DNA of 64,000 bases from Chelydra serpentina (taxonomy: Eukaryota; Chordata; Testudines; Chelydridae), in contig JBAIAC010000023.1 in assembly GCA_037349315.1 (NCBI GenBank), positions 34,014,501-34,078,500 on the forward strand, written 5' to 3'. A model generated the notes under the pieces. It was given only the letters and a program-made list of their open reading frames with translations, had not been told where the DNA came from and did no database searches. Below, in pieces: positions 54,754-64,000 of this stretch (position 1 is its first letter; each line of letters starts with the position of its first letter). The position numbers were made by a program, and so were the translations under genes.

Positions 54754-55107
54754 ATCCTTCTTTTAAGAAGCTGACTGTTTTCTATGGTTTTAAAACCCAG
54801 GGGGTGGGTTTTTAGATCACTGTGTAACCAATTGGTTAGGAGATTGTTCTCAAGCTTCCCAGGAAAGGGGGTGTACGGGCTTGAGAGGGTATTTTGGGGG
54901 GAAGGGGAACTTCAAGTGGTTCCTTTCCTGGATTCCTGTTTAAAACACTTGATGGTGGCAGTGAGAGAAGCATTTCTCAGGGTGCAGGGAATTTTGTACC
55001 TTGGGGGTTTTAACCTAAGCTGGTAGAAATAAGCTTAGGAGCTCTTCATGCGACTCCCCACGTCTTTACCCTAGAGTTTAGAGTGGGGAGGGAGCCCTGA
55101 CAGCATC

Positions 55108-55329
55108 CATGATGTACTGCAGCCTCTGGTCATCACATGGACTGACAGTTGTCTTAAGCATCAATTATGCTCCACTATTCATAAAATATCATTTATTTTA
55201 TGAACTGTCACCACAACTACAGTTGCTACAATGATTATGAACATCACTTGCAACTGCAGCACACATGATGGTTTGATGGGATAACATGATCTTAGCAATT
55301 AATTGACCTTTGACTATCAGTGGTAAATA
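55108..55329. other. unassigned DNA
   Basis: No recognised feature. Confidence 0.4.
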
Positions 55330-55712
55330 GGCCCAATGGCCGGTGATGGGATGTTAGAAGTTACTACAGAGAACTTTTTCCTGGGTGCCTGGCTGATGAG
55401 TCTTGCCCACATGCTCAGGGTTCAGCTGATTGCCATATTTGGGGTCTGGAAGGAATTTTCCTCCAGGGTAGATTGGCAGAGGTCCTGGAGGTTTTTCGCC
55501 TTCCTCTCCAGCATGGGGCACGGTTCACTTGCTGGAGGATTCTCTGCATCTTGAAGTCTTTAAACCATGATTTGAGGACTTCAGTAGCTGAGACATAGGT
55601 GAGAGGATTATTCCAGAAGTGGGTGCATGAGATTCTGTGGCCTGCATTGTGCAGGAGGTCAGACTAGATGATCATAATGGTCCCTGCTGACCCAAGTCTA
55701 TGAGTCTATGAA
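55330..55712 (+). repeat. LINE-derived repeat with CR1-like tail
   Basis: Ordered phrases GGGTCTGGAAGGAATTTTCC, CTGGAGGTTTTTCGCCTTCC, GAGGATTCTCTGCATCTTGA, ATTGTGCAGGAGGTCAGACT and AGATGATCATAATGGTCCC are followed by two copies of GTCTATGA. I recall this unit as very common in turtles. The tail is shared with 9050-9140. A 72-codon frame at 55336-55554 is probably incidental. Confidence 0.65.
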
Positions 55713-58021
55713 CTTTTGCTGTTCGCAGAGGTCAGAAACATATGGAGTTCCTCGTCTGGTGTAAATTGGGGTGAGTTCATTAATCCACGAAAGGTACTTT
55801 GATTCACACCAGCTGAGACTCCGACCCATCCACCAAACAGCCAAGTGATATCAAAACATTGCATGTGCCTTTTTTTAAATTGATGATTTGCAATGCCCTT
55901 GAGTGAAATACACAAGGGAAGATGGCTACAAATCAACAAATCTACCCCAGGATTCACCTGGGCAGTGGACGTGTCAGAAACAGTATAAAAATAAATGATT
56001 TCTCCTGATGTTAAGGGAAATTATCTCATTGTTTTAGAAAACATTTATTAGGGCCTTAGTCTCCACTCAGTAGAGTATATGGTTTTATCCATTAGCATAA
56101 TTGGAAGTTAGTTACCTAGATGCACTTAGGTGACACCAGGGTCTCATCAGCAGGGTATACTTTAAACTTTTTTACAGAATTCTTTAACTGAAAAATAATA
56201 ATGGCAAAAATACACCCTTGTGTCAGCAATTGAAAGAAATTAATAAATGGTTGAAACCTTTAAGAAACTAGAAAAATGAGCTCAAGGTTCTTTGCTGTCA
56301 CTGGTTAATGAAGCTCTGTTAGTGCCATTTGAATGAAGTCAGAAAATCAACATGTGGTGTGTGTAAAATAAGCATTTCTTATGATTTAAAATGTCAGTGT
56401 GGCTATTATTACCATGTTTTTAATAGGATCAGGATGCTGTGTTCAGTCAGAGAGGGGGTCCCAAAATTGAGACTCCCACTACTTTGCTCTGCTAGTATTC
56501 CAGAGGCCTTCTTTGAGTCGATCGGTAATTTTTTCACGGACAACATCTAATCTATGAGTATAAATTACTTGCACTTTTATTATTCCTTAATTGAAGTGCA
56601 CCAATGTGAAATTACCATAGATGTTGCTGGAATGATTCTAGCCTCAATTAACTTGGGTGGAACTGAAGCCTTCTCCTCCCCCCAAACTGGGGACTAATGT
56701 TTGACATCTTGTATTTATTTAAATTGTTGCTGCACAATTAGAGAGAAGATCTGTGTGTGATCAGGTGTTTTATAATTATGTTCTTGAGCAAAATGCAGGG
56801 TTTGTACATACAACTTGTATTTTAATGTATAACCTTTGCATGCTACTGTTTAGTTTAACAGATGTGCAGACAGCGGTAGCTTAATCTCTTGGGATTCTGT
56901 TTGTGAAGAATAGTTTAATAGCACTCAATTTTTTCTAAAGTGGCAGTTACAGCCTCTGTTATTTTTATTTCAAAAAGCTGCATTCAGGACCATCCCCTTT
57001 CAAATTTTACTATATAGCTTCCAGCCTTTAATTCACAAAATATGAACACAATGTGGATTGCAGTGGGGGAGAAATCATTGTAAATAGCTATTGCATCTTA
57101 CCTTATCCAATGGTAAATACAGAAGCTGCAGACAGTAACTCTTCAGCCATGACAGACCAGGATATTTGGTAGGAAAAAGCAGGCATGTGATGTGGCACAG
57201 TAACGTCTTAATTACTTGATATTTTTGGCTACCAATGATCACAGCTAAAGTACTGAACACTGAAGACCAAAGCGTTAGAGATGATGCCTCAAGTATTGGT
57301 AAATTGTCAGTGTCCTTGTGACCATTCCTGGTGCACAGTTAGTATAGTGATGGATGCAGTATAACAATCTAGATAAGTAGGCAGGTCCATAGATTAGATA
57401 GATCCCTGACCAGGGGGATATATCCCTTTGTTTGAATAAGAATAGATGCTGTAGCTCTGTCCTCATGAACACAAATGCCAATAGTGCTAACCTGTTTTCT
57501 TTGTGGTGGATCTGTGTGATAAGGGCCGGTATCTGCTTCAGCTAGCCTCATTTTTTCTTTAAAATTCAGGGCTGAAATTGAATTGATGCTTTATCTACTC
57601 ACCTACTTTATGAAAATTGATGCCTGTTCTTCTTAAAAGAAAGCTAAAATAACTATAAATTGAGCTGTTGCCAACTGGCAATATTTTTGATAAAAGACAA
57701 ATTTGCTGTTGAGTTGTTTTAAAGTAACAGAGTACAGTAGTTTCTTGCAGTCTCTCTTTCTCTCTCATTTTGCTATGTCTTGGTACCGTGGTACCTTGGT
57801 AACTTGGTACACATTAGCTAGTGTGGGTGCCAGACCACAGGAAGGTCATAAGGTTGGTCAACCATGCAGTCCCTCTAGGGAGTGAGGTAAATTGTTGCCA
57901 TAGCAGTAAAAGAATTGCTATGCATTCTGTAGGGATGTTAAGCAAAAAAAAAAAGTGTGCTTACTCAAGTGTGTTTCAACAAGTATGTCTCAGAATGAAA
58001 GACTGATCTCAAAGAATAAGA
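55713..58021. other. unassigned DNA
   Basis: About 2.3 kb with no recognised gene or repeat. At 57780-57812 the wording TTGGTACCGTGGTACCTTGG is locally repetitive. A run of ten A's is at about 57944. Confidence 0.45.
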
Positions 58022-58422
58022 TATAGTGTGACGGGTTGGGTCACAGAAACCCCCTTGGGACTGCCACCTGATGTGCTGAGACTACCTCTGAGCCCATTCT
58101 CCCTGGCAGCTTGGGACTTCAGTACCCTGTCTTGTTGAGCCAGACATGCTAGCCTGCTACAAACAGAAACCTACATCTGAACCATGTCCCCCACTTAACT
58201 GAAAACAGCTTAAGAAGTGCTCCTGTCTCTAGCACCCAGACACCCAGTTCCCAATGGGATCCAAACCACAAATAAATCAATTTTACTCTGTATAAAGCTT
58301 ATACAGGGTAAACTCATAAATTGTTCGCCCTCTATAACACTGATAGAGAGAGATGCACAGCTGTTTGCTCCCCCCCAGGTATTAATTACTTGCTCTGAGT
58401 TAATTAATAAGAAAAATGTGAT

Positions 58423-58428
58423 TTTATT
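58423..58428 (-). other. polyadenylation signal of the minus-strand solo LTR
   Basis: AATAAA on the minus strand in an AATAAAATCAC context, 315 bases downstream of the TATA box. Confidence 0.6.
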
Positions 58429-58742
58429 AAATATAAAAAGTAGGATTTAAGTGGCTCCAAGTAATAACAGACAGAACAAAGTAAATTACCAAGCAAAATA
58501 AAACAAAAACATGCAAGTCTAAACCTAATACAGTAGGAAACTAAATGCAGGTAAATCTCACCCTCAGAGATGTTCTAATAAGCTTGTTTCACAGACTAGT
58601 CTCCTTCCTAGTCTGGGTCCAGCAATCACTCACACCCCCCGTAGTTAGTGTCCTTTGTTTCAGTTTCTTTCAGGCATCTCTTTGGGGTGGAGAGGCTATC
58701 TTCTGAGCTAGCTGCAGACAAAATGGAGGGGTTTCCAGGACC

Positions 58743-58749
58743 TTTTATA
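58743..58749 (-). promoter_or_regulatory. TATA box of the minus-strand solo LTR
   Basis: TATAAAA on the minus strand, about 485 bases inside the LTR from its 5' edge, a normal U3 position. Confidence 0.6.
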
Positions 58750-59238
58750 TTCTCTCTCTTGTGGGCAGAAATGCGTTTGTTCTCCTGTGCAAAATCACAG
58801 CAACAAGATGGAATCTGTAGCCACCTGGGGAAGTCACATGTCTATGAATGATTCTGCTTTTTGCAGGCCCACGCCATTGTTTACATGTTAGTCTGAACGT
58901 TCCCAGGAAAGCTCAGGTGTGAATTGGCGTCTCCCAAAGTCCATTGTCAGTTAAGTGTTTCTTGATTGGGCACTTACTGAGAATAGTCCTTTCTCAAGAA
59001 GCTGACCAAATGCTTCACTGAGGCTACTTAGAATCAAACAAATACATAGCCAATATTCATAACTTAAAATATAAAAATGATACATGGATACAAATAGGAT
59101 GAATTTATTCAGTAGTTCATAACCTTTGCAAAGATATGTTACATGGCATATCTAGCTTAAAACATATTCCAGTTATGTCATATTTACACTAATAAGCATA
59201 TTTCTATAAAGCATTATGGGGTGCAACATCACATATAG

Positions 59239-61102
59239 TATAGTTAAACCAGACATAATTTTTTAAAAGATATGCTTACGTCTTTATTTTTAACTTGATT
59301 ATTTAACTCATGGTAATACAGTATGAGTATGTCAACGTTTTCAAAAAGCAAACTCTAAGGTTCACATTAGCACCTGAATTTCTGAACTCAGTTGGATGAT
59401 TGCACATTCCAATGGCTATTTAGGTATCTAACTACATTTGTGCATGCTATTACAGTAATTGCACACACATTTTTGCAGGCAGATTCCTGACCTCCCTTTC
59501 TTCAAATCTGACGGATAAGGTTATATACTAACATTGGATCGTCATCACAGAGCCTCCCAATGTTGAGTTACTATTGTATCAAAGAACCTGAAAGTGTCTA
59601 GTTCATCACATTTTTAAACCATTGTTATAAGAATGACCACCAAAAGTGTCAATCTCTATTTCACCATCTCATCGATCCATATGCATTTTCAAAAGTCTCC
59701 GGAAGTGATTAATACTAACCAAAATCCATATTAACAAACAGCCAGATCAGCCACTACAAATCCAAGATTATTTCATGTCTTAACATGGGAAAAAAACGTT
59801 CTGCGGCCCTGCAGAGACCAGCAGAAGTTTTCAATTTAAAGACACTACTAAGCAAATCTAAACTGGACCAATGCACATTCTAAACAGTTGCATGTGTAAT
59901 TAACTGTCCCATTACACAATAAAATGAAGTTAACATTTTCAATTTACAGTCAGTGGGAGCTGCCTAAATATGAATTTAAATGCCTCTCTTTAGGCACCTT
60001 ACTCTGAAAAATTTGGCCTAAAATCCCATCATCTACAGCATCTTCTAACCATTAGAGCTTTGTCAACCTACCATTTTTCATTTGGGAAAATTTTCCTCTA
60101 CAAAAGCTGAAATTTAATAAAAATTAAAATTCTTGGCAAGTGCAAAATTTTGCGTTATTTTCTGGTCTCTACTCAAAACTGATTTAAATTCCCAATATTT
60201 TTAAGGGGTCTTTCCGCATGGATCAGATCATAGAATAAGAACCTCATTTTGTCACAGATTCTTAAGGAAAAGGAAACAGCTGGATGGGAAGGGAGACTTT
60301 TTCAGCAGATCTAGGCTCTTTTATTATAAAGATTCTTGACCTTATAGAGTTGAGAAGGCTTTTGACTCCATGTCTATCCAGTGTTTATTGATATTCTCCA
60401 TTACACCAAGCTATCATGCCCCATAATATCTAGTAAGGTCTGAAGGTTCCAGTCCTTCATGTATAATTCTGTCAATATACAATATGCCTTATTTCCATTT
60501 TTGCCACTGAAAATTGATTCTCGTGCTGCTCAATAGGCAAGGGGTAGGCATTTAATTCAATGTTCTGTGTACTGCCTAACACCACATCTTAGTATTTGAG
60601 ATTGATAGGATTGGAATGGTGGAGCAACCATGAAATAATTATCAGAGAAAGAGGTAAAGCCTTCTTCAAGGAAACTGTTTTCTCCCACTAAATAGAAAAG
60701 GGACAAAATATGGCATCCTGAAAATATTTCAGGTGGGATTTTCAAATGTCCTAAAAGCATTGACTTAACTCTGCTCCCATTGAAAGTAAAACTCCCCATT
60801 ACCTTTATGGGAGGAGAGTTAGGACAGCACTACAAATCTCACCCGTTTTGTTTGTGAGTTGGTGGTTTATTTTTAGGGGTTTGGTTGGGGCTGTGTTTAG
60901 TTTGGGGATGGTCTCTGTTCCAAAGGATTGGTATATGATTGAGGTTTTTTTGTATTATACACATTACCCTGCTATTAGGATTTGCTTTGGGCCATGTTAT
61001 CTCATAGGAACTATTGGTTTTATTTGTATTAAGTTTTCAGAGATGTAGGTCAGGAGAGCGTTGTTATTGTTTTATTTACTGTGGAGCACTCTTCCATGGA
61101 CA
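59239..61102. other. mostly unassigned DNA
   Basis: No gene recognised. Around 59940-60030 and 60070-60180 short phrases (GTGGGAGCTGCCTAAATATG, GGAAAATTTTCC) recall old reptile/bird repeats also hinted at near 26000 and 29316. Confidence 0.4.
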
Positions 61103-61221
61103 TAGCTACATCTACACTGGGGGTTTTGTTGGCATAGCTGTTTCAGTCAGGAGTGGCGTTTTATTCATAACCCTGACCAAGGTAGCTATGCCAATATAAC
61201 TTTTCAGTGTAGACCAAGCCT
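61103..61221. mobile_element. short MITE with GTCTACACT-type ends
   Basis: The left side ACATCTACACTGGGGGTTTT and the right side CTTTTCAGTGTAGACCAAGC are inverted copies, and GGCATAGCTG and GTAGCTATGCC pair inside them. The terminal style resembles the Harbinger-like MITEs at 8384 and 18357 but the interior is different. A frame overlapping it is incidental. Confidence 0.65.
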
Positions 61222-62771
61222 AAGGTCCAAAGGAGAGAAGTTTCTTTTTAAAGGACTCCAGTGGCTTGGGCTTTTTTGTGTCACCTGTGACACAAAAATA
61301 AAATGAGGAATAAAACCCAAAGGAGGTGGAATTTCTTTTTGTTGTTTCAAAGACCCCCCCACAGCTGTAGCATTTTTGTGACCCCTGGCCTACCCCACCA
61401 ACACTACTCAAAAGGAGTTAGTACCCAATAGTGCACCATTATAATTTGTAAAAAACACAGATGAGAATTAATTCAATGCCCTGCTTTTCTCCATGAGTAC
61501 TTTCAGAATGCTAGGCTGAGCCAAAAGGGTATGTTTTTCTTTTAAGTGCCTATATTTAGAATATGGACCTTTCGCAATTAGCTGATTACATTCTGCAAAT
61601 TGTTGTTTTGGCAGCAGGAATGGGGATTTCCTGAGGCCAACTACTGGTGCAGTAGTGCTGAATATTGGACTTGCTAAGAAATCCTACCTCCCAGCTGCAG
61701 CACGTTAGGGTCCAGTAAGTTAATGAGTTAGTGCAGTTGCTTTGCATTGCTCACAGTATGGCTTATTGTTCGTAAGCTTAACTTTTCAATACTGTTCTTC
61801 CAAAAGCAAAACTGAAATGATGTATATAAAATAGCTAAACCATTTCCTAGTATTTACCTGTTGAGTAAGGCTGTGTGTGAATACTGGGAAATCTTTTTGG
61901 AGTCCAAAACATTTTTCAAGTCAGCCATGTTCACACCCTTCTCTATTCACCTTTCCATGAACTTTTATAGGGATAGATTTGTATTACGATCATTGTTGGG
62001 TAATGGTTGTTCTTTGTGTCAAATCTTCTAATCACCTACAAACAAGGGCATAGTCTATTTGTCTGAAAGATGCTTGCCCCCAGTTTATAACATATAAGTC
62101 ATGAAATTGCAGAGCATAAACAATAGGATGTGACTTAATTGACACACAATAAATAATTAAAATACATATTCAAGGTGAATGTTTATGTACAATTCAGAGA
62201 CTGAAATATGTTCACATACATGGTTTGCTAAACTGCTACATAGAATCCATATCTGTTCATTGATATTTTGCAAACAGCAAGGAACGTAGTAGAATTGTCA
62301 TGTATCCTGCAGTTTGCCCAGATACAATGGCGACCCAGGTCTCCATACTGATTTATTAATCTCATTTTCTACTTACAAATCCAAAATGAAATTAGTATCT
62401 CTAGAGCTGCTTATGTGATTCTTCAGGATGCAGCCTGCTACGTAAGTGTAAGTACTGTCAGTGTCCGTTCCATCTTTGACAGTCAATAAAGAATGTATCT
62501 GCTTATTAATACTTAAACATATAATGATTTCATCTGTTTTTTGCACATCTCACAGAACTAAAATAAAATCCTGCAGTTCTTAAATCATTCACCTACTTGT
62601 AATCTGTATGTATTTAGCACGAATCTACAGAAATAGGTAGACTCTCCACTTGTATTACAATCACACTGTCTTTTGTGTATAAAATGCATTTGATGCAAGA
62701 CGTAAGTTGTAGCAACATTTTCAGAAGCCTTGTTTATAAGATCTGGAACCTGATATGTGTTGCAGACACCT
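61222..62771. other. unassigned DNA with a perfect inverted repeat
   Basis: At 61273-61298 TTTTTGTGTCAC and GTGACACAAAAA are perfect 12-base arms around CT. Apart from this I see no gene or repeat family. Confidence 0.5.
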
Positions 62772-63015
62772 GATTGTGGAGGAAGCTGAAGTCGACTTTT
62801 CCTAGATCGAACTAAGTTTACTTACTGCGGGTCCACGTGGTGCGGGCAGGCTCCCCCGTCGACAGCGCTTCCTTCTCTCAGCGAGCAGGAGTTCCGCAGT
62901 CGACGGGGAGCGCTTCTGGGATTGATTTATCGCGTCCAGATGAGACGCAATAAATCGATCCCAGAAGATCGATCTCTACCTGCCGGATCGGGCGGGTAGT
63001 GTGGACCTAGTCTTA
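62772..63015. mobile_element. Harbinger-like MITE, copy 4, truncated
   Basis: In reverse orientation relative to copies 1 and 2, it keeps the CCCGTCGAC and GGGTCCACG blocks and a hairpin around GGGATTGATTTATCGCGTC (arms about 62918-62937 and 62947-62966). It ends CGGGTAGTGTGGACCTAGTC. The other end is missing beyond GAAGCTGAAGTCGAC. Confidence 0.75.
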
Positions 63016-63480
63016 GACCTACTGCTCAAACACATAGTTTTACATAGGGGATGAGCAGGTTCTAGGGATCACCATACTGCTCTGCCACTGGGCTTTTCTT
63101 CCCCCCTTCCCTCTCATGGGCTGGCTGATGGTGGTGTTGGCTTGTTTTTGTTTTGGTTTGTGTTTGTTTATTTGTTAAATGCTGCAATGATTGGCTAGCT
63201 TTTTTCCCTCACCCACTGGGGGAAGGGTGCTGAAAATGTGTTTTTCCCTGTCTACTCTTGTTTTTACAAGAGATTTTTAATGTGTTTGGGGAGGAGGAGG
63301 AAAATAATAAGAGAGTCACAGAAGTTAAAAGGTGCTGTATAAGTGAAAAGAATGATTAGAGCGCATTATTCTAAACTTTGACTTGTTTTGAACATTGCCA
63401 GTAACACTATGGGGTGGGGAGTGACAAGCCTTCCAAAGGAACGGCGTTAATCCCCCCTAACTGGATGACCCACTGATAAC
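63016..63480. other. unassigned DNA
   Basis: No recognised feature; a T- and G-rich stretch at about 63135-63175. Confidence 0.4.
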
Positions 63481-63481
63481 A

Positions 63482-63665
63482 GGGGAGGGATAGCTCAGTG
63501 GTTTGAGCATTAGCCTGCTAAACCCTGGGTTGTGAGTTCAATCCTTGAGGGGGCCATTTAGGGATCTGGGGCAAAAATCTGTCAGGGGACAGTACTTGGT
63601 CCTGCTAGTGAAGGCAGGGGACTGGATTCGATGATCTTTCAAGGTCCTTCCAGTTCTATGAGATA
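63482..63665 (+). mobile_element. tRNA-derived SINE, turtle type
   Basis: The head is tRNA-like: GGGGAGGGATAGCTCAGTGG, with A box TAGCTCAGTGG at 63491-63501 and B box GAGTTCAATCC at 63534-63544. The middle contains GGGCCATTTAGGGATCTGGG and GTACTTGGTCCTGCTAGTGA. The tail is CR1-like (GATGATCTTTCAAGGTCCTT followed by CCAGTTCTATGAGATA). SINEs of this build, using CR1-type LINEs for mobilisation, are known from hidden-necked turtles, which is the main reason for the organism call. No A tail is expected. Confidence 0.9.
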
Positions 63666-64000
63666 CGCATATCTCTGTATATTAACAAGTCTATAATGTG
63701 GGCAAGAAGATGCATATGTCCCGTTTCATTTTCTACATGCACGCCTCTTGGCAGGGAATCAAGATTGGAAAGACTCTACCCTTTGAAGATTTCTGAGAGC
63801 ATGTTATAAGTCCAGTATACCCCAACAATCTATCTAACAATGATAATGAATGGTTTAAAAAAAAGTCTTACTGGGCAGCAGTAGTTATCTGGTAGAGGTA
63901 TACAAGGTAGACACATTGCTACAAAAATATAACAGAAGACACTTTAGTGTCTTTGCCAGGTTTTTGCCCTAGGCAGAACTTGAACTGTCACTAGCAGCGT
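63666..64000. other. unassigned DNA
   Basis: No recognised feature up to the window end. Confidence 0.45.

Larger units (their letters stand above)
54272..55102 (+). mobile_element. solo LTR with 5-bp target duplication
   Basis: Begins TGTCATAAATATAAAGGG and ends GGAGCCCTGACA, flanked by GCATC on both sides (54267-54271 and 55103-55107). Internal signals point to the plus strand: TATAAAA at 54316-54322 and AATAAA at 54748-54753. The 831-base length and the 5-bp duplication fit a Ty3/gypsy element or a class of endogenous retrovirus; I cannot choose. No internal region remains, so it arose by recombination between two LTRs. Confidence 0.9.
58027..59233 (-). mobile_element. solo LTR with 5-bp target duplication
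   Basis: On the plus strand it begins TGTGACGGGTTGGGTCACAG and ends GGGGTGCAACATCACA, flanked by TATAG on both sides (58022-58026 and 59234-59238). The functional direction is minus: a TATAAAA lies at 58749-58743, followed by TTTTGTTTTATTTTGCTTGG and an AATAAAATCAC at about 58428-58418, the same order as in the plus-strand LTR at 54272. Length 1207 bases. No internal genes remain. Ty3/gypsy or endogenous retrovirus origin cannot be separated from the LTR alone. Confidence 0.88.

Noticed and set aside
63482..63553. A genuine tRNA gene
   Set aside because: A and B boxes are present but the sequence continues into a SINE body and CR1-like tail, and no acceptor stem closes.

Overview
This window looks like nuclear DNA of a vertebrate, most likely a hidden-necked (cryptodiran) turtle. 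Four things suggest this: many CR1 LINE fragments of several ages, a tRNA-derived SINE with a CR1-like tail at 63482-63665 of the type I know from turtles, several MIR-type SINEs, and dense short hAT-, Harbinger- and pogo-like DNA elements. Base composition is AT-rich apart from GC-rich mobile elements. The species call is an inference and could not be checked here. I recognise no host protein-coding exon, no functional tRNA or rRNA and no CRISPR; the window reads as intergenic DNA or the inside of a large intron.

Layout. 0-10 kb: an old, heavily mutated LINE reverse transcriptase (1250-2100, minus), a MIR, an LTR-like segment, a diverged CR1 and several DNA elements, including a hAT element with a perfect 8-bp target duplication (7397-7803). 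10-20 kb: CR1 3' ends, a retroposed RNA whose 5' half resembles the Alu domain of 7SL (SRP) RNA (14054-14264), two pogo/Tigger-type MITEs, and a very short LTR retroelement (18233-18992) with a tRNA-Pro-type primer site and tRNA-like A and B boxes in its repeats. 20-30 kb: mostly unassigned DNA, hAT elements and a MIR. 30-45 kb: CR1 copies in both directions, including a 2.4-kb recent copy (37491-39926, minus), then an L2 interrupted by a T-tailed repeat. 45-64 kb: CR1 ends, hAT and Harbinger-like elements, an LTR nested in a CR1 (51838-52530), two solo LTRs in opposite directions (54272-55102 plus, 58027-59233 minus) and the turtle-type SINE.

No genes act together in a pathway here. What can be read is insertion history: LTR into CR1, Harbinger-like MITE into the small LTR element, another such MITE into a MIR-type SINE, hAT MITE into an older repeat. 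The CR1 and L2 reverse transcriptase pieces are all broken by frameshifts, stops or truncation. The two observations most worth following are the small LTR element with internal Pol III-type boxes and the 7SL-like retroposed RNA.
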